Below are positions 57,395 to 64,000 of a stretch of DNA of 64,000 bases, piece after piece; within the stretch, counting starts at the first letter, position 1; every line of letters begins with the position of its first letter. The notes beneath the pieces are model-generated. The model made no database searches, was not told the origin of the DNA, and saw only the letters and a program-made list of their open reading frames with translations. The position numbers and the translations under genes were made by a program. The stretch comes from Culex pipiens pallens (Eukaryota > Arthropoda > Insecta > Diptera > Culicidae): the NCBI RefSeq assembly GCF_016801865.2, contig NC_068938.1, positions 187,932,850 through 187,996,849 of the forward strand, given 5' to 3'.

Positions 57395-59420
57395 AAAACG
57401 CCAACCGCCAACAAAATGAGGAATGAGTAAAATAAATTTGCACACAAAAAAAAAACAAAAAAATATGTACGCCAAGACCAACGAAAACGAAACAAACTTG
57501 GCCAGCAAAAGAAAAAAAAAAGCTCATCGACGCGTCGTTTTCGTCATTTTGGTGGTGGCGATGTTTTGTGTGTTTGGTTTTTTTGCGAATAATTTAACCC
57601 TCAAGTGTCATATTTGACGTTTGTTTGTTTATTTGTTTTTTTTTTATTGAAACAAGCGGTTTAGTTGTAAACATAAAATTTGCTTTTTTTCAATTAAACT
57701 TTTTTCGAGCACTTGAAGGTTAAATTTAAAGCTGAGATGGCGCACGGAAAGGAGGTGTTTTCTGGAGGTGAATTCGCTTTCCTTTTCGATGCAACAAACA
57801 TGTTCCTTTTGGCAATCGGGTCGCGTGTTTCCTTCCGAGGTGGAATGTACACGGAGGGATATTTTGAGTTTAATTTCGGGGATTTCTGCTGACGATTTTC
57901 TGAATGTCTTCAATCTATTTTAAAATATTTTTTAAATTATGCAAATTTTTGTCATGATTTTTCTCAGTGCATTTTACTTTTTTCACTTTTCATCTTACAC
58001 AGTTTAGCTTTCGAGGTCAGCAGAGCCAAGCTCACACCAATACCAATTCAGCTGAGCAAAATTTTACCAAACGAAAAAAAAAATCAGTCGAAAAATGCAA
58101 TCTGCGTCTGGCCGGCCAAAGTCTAATTTATTACGTTCGATTGATCATCGTGGTTTTGCGCCGGATTTGCCAAACAGAAAATTATTGGAGATTTTTCGCT
58201 TGAAATAGTAATGTTCTTAATCAGGGTTTCTTGTTGCATATTAAACACTTAATTTATTTATTTTTTTGTTTTTTTTGTGATTCAAAGCTTTAAAAATTAG
58301 ATTTTTCGGTAATCTTTTCTGCTAATATTATTTCAGGTTTTTGTTTTACATGAATTTGTAATATTTTTAAATTGACTTTAATTTTTTTAGAACAATGTCA
58401 ACAATAAGTTCTTTTTTTGAAGAAGTTATTTCCGCCTGCGAGAGACTTCTTTGAACGTTCAGAAATTATAATCTCCAACAATTCGCTTCAACGCAACTCA
58501 GCGAGATTGCATATTCTTAGCTGTCGGAAACAGGCCGTCACGAACTTCAAGCTTCAGGCACATAGGGAATCCTAGCCGGTTTTGGGACATTAAGTGCCCA
58601 TTGATCTTCACGGGATGTTTTTTGTGAGACATTAGTTCGTGACGAATTTTGGACGAAAAGATCGTGTCATCACTTGAGAGACAAAGTAAGGAATGATGTT
58701 TTTTCTGGAAAGATAATCTTTTTGAGCAAAAAAAAAAAAAAAATGAAAAATGCATTCAAGTTCTTAACATTTAAATGAAGCTGTCTGTCAAGCTGAGTGA
58801 CAACAACACGGCGTCAGCAAAGATCATCACTTGTGACACAGACAAAAAGACAAAAAATGTCAAAATAATTACAACAATTTAACGGTCATTTTAAATGCAA
58901 ATTAGTTCGAAGAAAGCTCACGCCGAAAAGTGGTGGCGCTGTTTTGACAGAACTTTTATGTGAAACAGCGCGTTCTGTTTGTCTTTGCCCTTTGAGTAAG
59001 TTAGTGGATCAGTCTCAAGCTTTACAGTCACAACACACACGCACACTTCATAGCAAATAAAGGGTTAACAACCCCCAACGAGCTGGGTGTCGGGGGTGGC
59101 CTTCACTGTATTGGCGGTTTAAAAAACTCGAAAAACTCGTTGAAGTACACTTTCAACAATGTATACAATTAAATAAGATAAATAAAACAAAATTGGTATA
59201 CAAACAGACGTAAATTGCTGAACATAAAAAAACATAATTTTTTCAAAGTCTCTTCACTAGAGCCATCTAGTTGTGAATGTGCTCATCACAGAACTGTCAA
59301 ACGCGTAAAAAGGAGCTGTGGTGAATTTAAAATCGATGTGGTGAATTTCAAATCATTTGAACTGACCGTTAAATTTTTGATTGACGTTTTCAAAGAACAG
59401 TAGTAAAACTTATAATGCTA
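57395..59420. other. Low-copy, partly AT-rich interval
   Basis: Contains AAAC/AAAAC-rich sequence at 57430-57520, an 89-codon minus-strand frame (57644-57913) and an 85-codon one (58498-58755), none recognisable. About 58840-59110 is GC-richer. No repeat family was matched. Confidence 0.3.
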
Positions 59421-59421
59421 A

Positions 59422-59454
59422 TTTTCTCCTTCTCTCTTTATTTTCCAGGTGAGA
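59422..59454 (+). promoter_or_regulatory. Candidate recursive-splice (zero-length exon) site 2
   Basis: A 25-base tract of almost only C and T (59422-59446) ends in CAG at 59448, followed immediately by GTGAGA, a good 5' splice site. This is the strongest AG|GT juxtaposition seen. As with site 1, an ordinary exon beginning GTGAG is the alternative. Confidence 0.4.
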
Positions 59455-60306
59455 AACGAACACTTCCTGCGCCGTCAACCTGAATCGTAGTGCATCGCAA
59501 AGCTTTTTGCTCTCCCACAGGACATCCTTTTCCTTGTCATCACGCGACATGGGGTAACAATGTCACGCAAACCGCTAAAATGCAACCATGTTAATTATGC
59601 TGAAAGCACTCTCTTTGACCCCGTTTCAACGGAGACTGTTGCGAAGGACATCCTGCTGGTGCAGCTTTTTGTTTGCAATTTCCCAATTTGCGTGAATATC
59701 CTCCCGTGCACAATGCGTCATAAAAGTATTACGATCCCGTTGATGAAGTAGCTTCGCGTTGCGAAAGGTGCTAACTTTTTACGAACATTTGCACACAAAC
59801 AAAAAAAAAACGACAATAATTTTCATTAGGAGAAAAGGTTTTCTTCAAGACGACCGAGGGTCGAATGTTGAGCCAATGTTGTCTTTTCCGAAGAATAAAG
59901 TAAACGATCCTTCCGGTCACGGAACGCTTCTTGCTCTAGATTGCGTTTAATTAGACTGCAAGTAGCTTCCGGCAGTTCATAAATCAATTTGCGACAGACG
60001 GACTTCCTTGAAAGTCACTCGACGAAGAGCTTTCCCACCCACCCTATTTGTGCAAGGATCGCAATCAGGAAATGTTTTATTTATTGAACTCTCTGGCTAG
60101 AAATAAACCAGTTTCAAGAATAGCACAACTGTCTTTGATGGGTTGCATTATGTTATGCAAACGTGGGAATCTATTTCCTTGAGATGTCCATCGTGATGAA
60201 TGACGCAAATTTGAAAACCAGCACCGAAATTATGCGAGGAAATTTAAATTTTTTGGAGGTCACGTAGCCGAACTTGAACGAAAGGGCAAGTTGAGCTATT
60301 CTTTAA
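59449..60306 (+). other. Single-copy island after AG|GT site 2
   Basis: Balanced composition to about 60300, with frames of 63 codons (59560-59751 and 59759-59950) and no repeats. It could be an exon or an untranslated leader if the upstream AG is a true acceptor. Nothing recognised. Confidence 0.25.
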
Positions 60307-61885
60307 AAGCAATTCTGTAAAAACTAAAAACTAAAAACTAAAAACTAAAAACTAAAAACTAAAAACTAAAAACTAAAAACTAAAAACTAAAAACTAAAAA
60401 CTAAAAACTAAAAACTAAAAACTAAAAACTAAAAACTAAAAACTAAAAACTAAAAACTAAAAACTAAAAACTAAAAACTAAAAACTAAAAACTAAAAACT
60501 AAAAACTAAAAACTAAAAACTAAAAACTAAAAACTAAAAACTAAAAACTAAAAACTAAAAACTAAAAACTAAAAACTAAAAACTAAAAACTAAAAACTAA
60601 AAACTAAAAACTAAAAACTAAAAACTAAAAACTAAAACTAAAAACTAAAAACTAAAAACTAAAAACTAAAAACTAAAAACTAAAACTAAAAACTAAAAAC
60701 TAAAAACTAAAAACTAAAAACTAAAAACTAAAAACTAAAAACTAAAAACTAAAAACTAAAAACTAAAAACTAAAAACTAAAAACTAAAAACTAAAAACTA
60801 AAAACTAAAAACTAAAAACTAAAAACTAAAAACTAAAAACTAAAAACTAAAAACTAAAAACTAAAAACTATTTACATAAAAGTCTTCATAATGACCACTG
60901 ACTTAAGTCCAATCCTAGTGAAGTTACAGCATCTTTAAAAATAAAAATGTTGAAAAAATGGTTTTTTATGGTTTTTGACAACTTCTATATGACAGACTTG
61001 ATTTTTCGGTCTCGTAAATATTTTTACCGAAAAGCTCGTCCAATTTTCCATAAGATTGTTTTTGACTACTCTTCAGAATAACTCGTTTTTTGATGATTTA
61101 AGCTAGTTTCAGTTATGAGCAATGCAATTAGCTTATATCTGTAAGCCCATACTTCCAATTGAGATGTGATCAGAAACAATCTTATGGGAAATTGGACGAG
61201 CTTTCCGGTAAAAATATTTTCATGTCTGTCATATAGAAATTGTCAAAAACCATCAAAAAACCATTTTTTCCAGCATTTTTATTTTAACAGCCGCTGTAAC
61301 TTCACAAGGATTGGACTTAGGGCAGTGGTCAACATGGAGACTTTGATGTAAAATTGTCTGGAGAATCGATTCCCGTATTCGGTTTTTGAAAATTTTGACA
61401 TTTAGAGCACTTAAAAAAAAAACAGTTTCAGTAATTGATTTTTGTATTTGTTTAGGTGAGTTACTCCATCCTGCATTTTTCGTGAGTCTTTTTGTAACAT
61501 CTTAGGCTATTTTTTCAAAAAAAAATTGAACGAAAAAAATTAAGGGTTGAAGGTGAGCCCATTTAAAATCTCATAAAAATTGCGTGTTTTTTTCTTTCAG
61601 TGTATATTTTTGGGAAAGCCCGTCAAATTTCCTACAAGTTTGTCTTTGACCACTTTTTGATACGATGCAACGGCTTCGAGATACAGCAATATTTAAATTA
61701 CGAAATACAAAAATATTTAAAACACTTACGCCCTTCTCAAATGTCATTATCGAGTGTAACTGGCTCCATATACACAAAAATGGCTTACATAAGCGTAGAA
61801 TAACATGTCTACAAAGTTTCATTTAAATCTGAGAGGGTCGAGAAAAAAGTACCTAAAAAATTCCAGTTTTGGACTGGAATTGCTC
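60307..61885. mobile_element. Foldback element, GAGCAATTCC family, copy 2, left arm replaced by satellite
   Basis: The right arm (about 61340-61885) matches 1925-2647 in order and ends in GGAATTGCTC. An inner hairpin pairs 60871-61060 with 61160-61345 around a unique loop. Only a degenerate AAAGCAATTCTG at 60307-60317 remains of the outer left end; the rest of the left arm is occupied by the 7-bp satellite. Confidence 0.7.
60318..60870. repeat. 7-bp (AAAAACT)n satellite
   Basis: About 79 units in 553 bp, nearly perfect, with two 6-bp units (near 60635 and 60683). It lies inside a foldback element. The near absence of substitutions implies recent expansion or homogenisation. Confidence 0.95.
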
Positions 61886-62243
61886 GTAAATGTATTCAAA
61901 ATCGACAACATTGTTGTTGAAATCGGAAAAAATGTTGACGATTTTGGAAACATTTCAATGTATACGAATTCAAAAACATGGAGTTACCGGATTAGCTTAC
62001 AGGATTCCTATTCATGTAACAGTATTCCTTTTACCAGTCTTAGCTCGTCAAGCCGCGAAGGCCTACACCCAAAATTCAGAGTCGAGAGAATCGTTCCCTC
62101 AAAATTTATTGAGGGCTCAGTGCCAAAATCGATAGAATAATGCTACCAACTCACACCATCATTATAAATGTGTTCAATTGATTGAAACCGTTAATCTCCA
62201 AAAAGTGTCATACATTGACATCTGACCGCTCCTGAGTCACCAA
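61886..62243. other. Low-copy interval
   Basis: An open frame (61805-62140) runs from the element into this flank, so it is not evidence of a gene. Confidence 0.3.
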
Positions 62244-62331
62244 GCCGTGGTGGCCGAGGCAGTTAAGTCATTGGGTTTTCTGCCAAAGGTCTCGGGTTCG
62301 ATTCCCGTAAATGACACTTTTGGTTTTTTTG
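62244..62331 (+). pseudogene. tRNA-derived sequence 1 of a cluster
   Basis: TGGCCGAGGCAGTTAAGTC is an excellent Leu/Ser-type A box and GGGTTCGATTCCC a perfect B box; a T run follows at 62324. The anticodon stem is imperfect and there is no long variable arm, so it is a relic or SINE head, though the pol III signals look intact. Confidence 0.55.
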
Positions 62332-62468
62332 TTTGACGGATGAACTTTTTTTTGCAAATGAACCTCGCGAGAATAATTCTTTCGCTCATCTCGAGCTGTG
62401 TCCGTGAATGGTACCACTATTCTCTCGATTCGAGGCCATTGTTCTCTCGGACGTTGCTGCCCAGTTTT

Positions 62469-62545
62469 GGGTGTACTGGTTAGCATTTTTGCTTACCAAT
62501 CCAAAGCACGGGGGTTGAACCCCGACTCTAGCGACTTTGATTTTT
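62469..62545 (+). pseudogene. tRNA-derived sequence 2 of a cluster
   Basis: TGTACTGGTTAGCA resembles an A box; a stem TGCTT/AAGCA with an enlarged loop takes the anticodon position; GGGGTTGAACCCC is a B box lacking one base. A T run follows at 62541. It is degenerate. Confidence 0.4.
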
Positions 62546-62579
62546 CGTTCATATTCAGCGTTCTTGGGAATTGGTTCCG

Positions 62580-62647
62580 AATGGTAATCGAACCTTGGAT
62601 CATTCGCTTTCAAAGCGAACACCGTAACCTCTCAGCCACGGCTTCTC
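62580..62647 (-). pseudogene. tRNA-derived sequence 3 of a cluster, Ser(TGA)-like
   Basis: Minus strand: GTGGCTGAGAGGTTACGG (A box), a perfect 5-bp anticodon stem TTCGC/GCGAA with loop TTTGAAA (anticodon TGA, Ser), and GGTTCGATTACC (B box). The variable arm of a true tRNA-Ser is missing and acceptor ends do not pair. A relic. Confidence 0.5.
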
Positions 62648-62659
62648 CCTTAAATCAAC

Positions 62660-63650
62660 TCTGAGAAATCTCTTCCCTAAAAAAAGGTCACCGTTGATTT
62701 CGACCGAAAGATGCCCCCAAAATCACTTTTTTAAGTGCCCCGCAATAAATTGCAATCCCAACTCCCTAACACCCCACAAATCAAGCCTCCAGCCTATCAA
62801 TTTGCGACGCAATAAAACGCCCCCTTGCGAAGAAAACCCCGAACCCAAACAAACCATCGCCAAACGTCATTCGTCACGCCGACGGCGACCATCTCTCTTG
62901 GAGGCAGAGAAAGTGATTGACACTCAAACCTCCAGCTTCGGAAGCCCAAAGCAAAACTCGTTTTCGCCAAACCCCCGGACATTCGGGGGCAGTAGGCTAT
63001 ACAAAATATTTTCTGCTGAGTAAACAACACTGACTGAACTAGCAACGAGGTTGCCCTTTCGCCTTAACGTGGATTAAGGTGAAAGGTCACGCAGATGTCT
63101 GCTACGGGGTAAACAAACAAACACAATCAATCTTGCGACGCGTGTTGCGTCGCGTCAAGTTGGTTAAGGGGAAGGTTCAGGCAAAGGTTTTCGAAGTCTT
63201 ACACAACTGTTTTGTTTGAATGCCCTTAATTCGAGTCGAGACAGTTGCGAAACTAGTTTCGTTGTTGTCAAACAACGGTAATTCTGAAAGCTTGAATTTA
63301 ATTCTAGAAGAAGAAAACAAACTTGCATTTGACATTTGTATTTCTGTGGCATTGCAACAGATCGCGCTAGTGTATTGCATTAGGTTACTAGCAGGAACTT
63401 GATACTCGATCCTCGTAGCTCCAAGTCATCATCGTTGCTTTACACAGCCAACCGGTCAGGTTTGTGCAAACATCAACGCTCTGACACCTCAAGGCCGGTG
63501 AAATTTACAACCTACACGATGATTTGAGCGGGTTTTGTAGATCTCTGTCGAAGCTACAGAGCTCAGGCTTTAGGTCTTCAAAAAGGAACAGTAAGAGTGA
63601 GCGAGTTCCATAATGAAACCCGGCATGACGACCTGCTACTCTATACTGTG
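62660..63650. other. Low-copy interval, GC-richer
   Basis: Overlapping frames of 109 codons (62694-63023 +) and 82 codons (62797-63045 -) and several shorter ones, none recognisable. About 63040-63180 is CG-rich (GCGACGCGTG). Nothing else supported. Confidence 0.25.
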
Positions 63651-63654
63651 TCCA

Positions 63655-63837
63655 CACGGAGAAAAATGAGTTCCCAAAATCGTGAACAAGCGTTCATGAA
63701 AATGGGAACCACGAACAAAGTGTTCAAATCCCATGGTGCGATTTTCAAAAACGTACCATGGCATTTGAACACTTTGTTCGTGGTTCCCATTTTCATGAAC
63801 GCTTGTTCACGATTTTGGGAACTCTTTTTTCTCCGTG
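63655..63837. mobile_element. 183-bp hairpin MITE, CACGGAGAAAA termini
   Basis: CACGGAGAAAAATGAGTTCC at 63655 and its near-perfect complement at 63837 begin arms of about 80 bp that pair almost completely, through CGTGAACAAGCGTTCATGAA and CCACGAACAAAGTGTTCAAA. The central loop is about 18 bp (GATTTTCAAAAA). It could fold as a pre-miRNA- or hpRNA-like structure. Open frames on both strands arise from the palindrome. Confidence 0.85.
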
Positions 63838-64000
63838 CAAGGTAGATCTCGAAAGGAGTAGGGTGGTTCTGAATTGTTAGTAGACTGAAAATAATTCTAG
63901 ACAACGTATCACCCTAATGTCCAACTCCGCATCTTCTCCAACATGGTAGTGGTGGCGTAGATCACCTGGCGAAACCACTACACACAGTCGCGGACACAGA

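Noticed and set aside
60318..60870. (AAAAACT)n as a telomere or interstitial telomere
   Set aside because: It does not match the TTAGG arthropod repeat or other known telomere units, and it sits inside a foldback element.
62244..62331. Functional tRNA gene
   Set aside because: A and B boxes are good, but the acceptor stem does not pair and the anticodon stem is imperfect.
63597..63904. 82- and 87-codon frames sharing sequence on both strands
   Set aside because: The shared residues result from the palindromic hairpin at 63655-63837.

Overview
This looks like nuclear DNA from an insect, most probably a mosquito, and perhaps a culicine such as Culex. That is inference: the window is AT-rich and packed with short non-autonomous DNA transposons, foldback elements, tRNA-derived pieces and transposon-borne minisatellites of a kind I associate with mosquito genomes. 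It also carries an insect-type Inr+DPE core promoter and AG|GT sites resembling fly recursive-splice sites. No bacterial, phage or organellar gene is visible.

I found no protein-coding gene I can recognise. The longest open frames (up to 463 codons) are artefacts of a 9-bp tandem repeat, and other frames over 100 codons lie in repeats or low-complexity sequence. The window is best read as intergenic DNA or the inside of a very long intron. GC-richer, apparently single-copy islands (about 3.05-4.0, 7.2-7.9, 8.6-9.1, 11.8-12.3, 12.6-13.0, 19.0-20.9, 24.0-24.6, 27.8-28.3, 30.5-31.3, 36.1-37.3, 42.8-43.4, 45.6-46.9, 51.4-52.7, 59.4-60.3 and 62.7-63.6 kb) are separated by AT-rich repeats. Three sites stand out as possible gene-structure signals on the + strand: two zero-length-exon (AG|GT) candidates at 20184/20185 and 59448/59449, and an Inr+DPE promoter at 36593-36627.

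Repeats dominate. (1) A 1.1-kb retroposon-like element occurs at 1-892 (+, cut by the window start) and 13723-14836 (-, with an exact 24-bp flanking duplication). (2) A 0.45-kb MITE family with a poly-C subterminal tract is the target of both retroposon copies. (3) Two foldback families share the terminal motif GAGCAATT (1390-2647 and 60307-61885; 32033-33643, 22105-22518 and relatives). In the 60.3-kb copy most of the left arm is replaced by about 79 units of a 7-bp satellite. (4) A family carrying 164-bp tandem repeats occurs three times (15932-17112, 39292-41398, 47256-48443). (5) A hAT-type element at 17531-18991 has a perfect 8-bp target duplication and two nested MITEs. (6) A TA-flanked element at 55698-56729 has an internal segment resembling a spliced, polyadenylated non-coding transcript. 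(7) A 1.9-kb (AAAAATGAC)n satellite at 43690-45560 shows higher-order organisation.

Nested insertions give relative ages: the 164-bp-repeat element sits inside an older MITE at 39.3 kb, the retroposon inside the poly-C MITE at 13.7 kb, and two MITEs inside the hAT element at 18 kb. All boundaries come from reading the sequence by eye; those marked approximate may be off by tens of bases.
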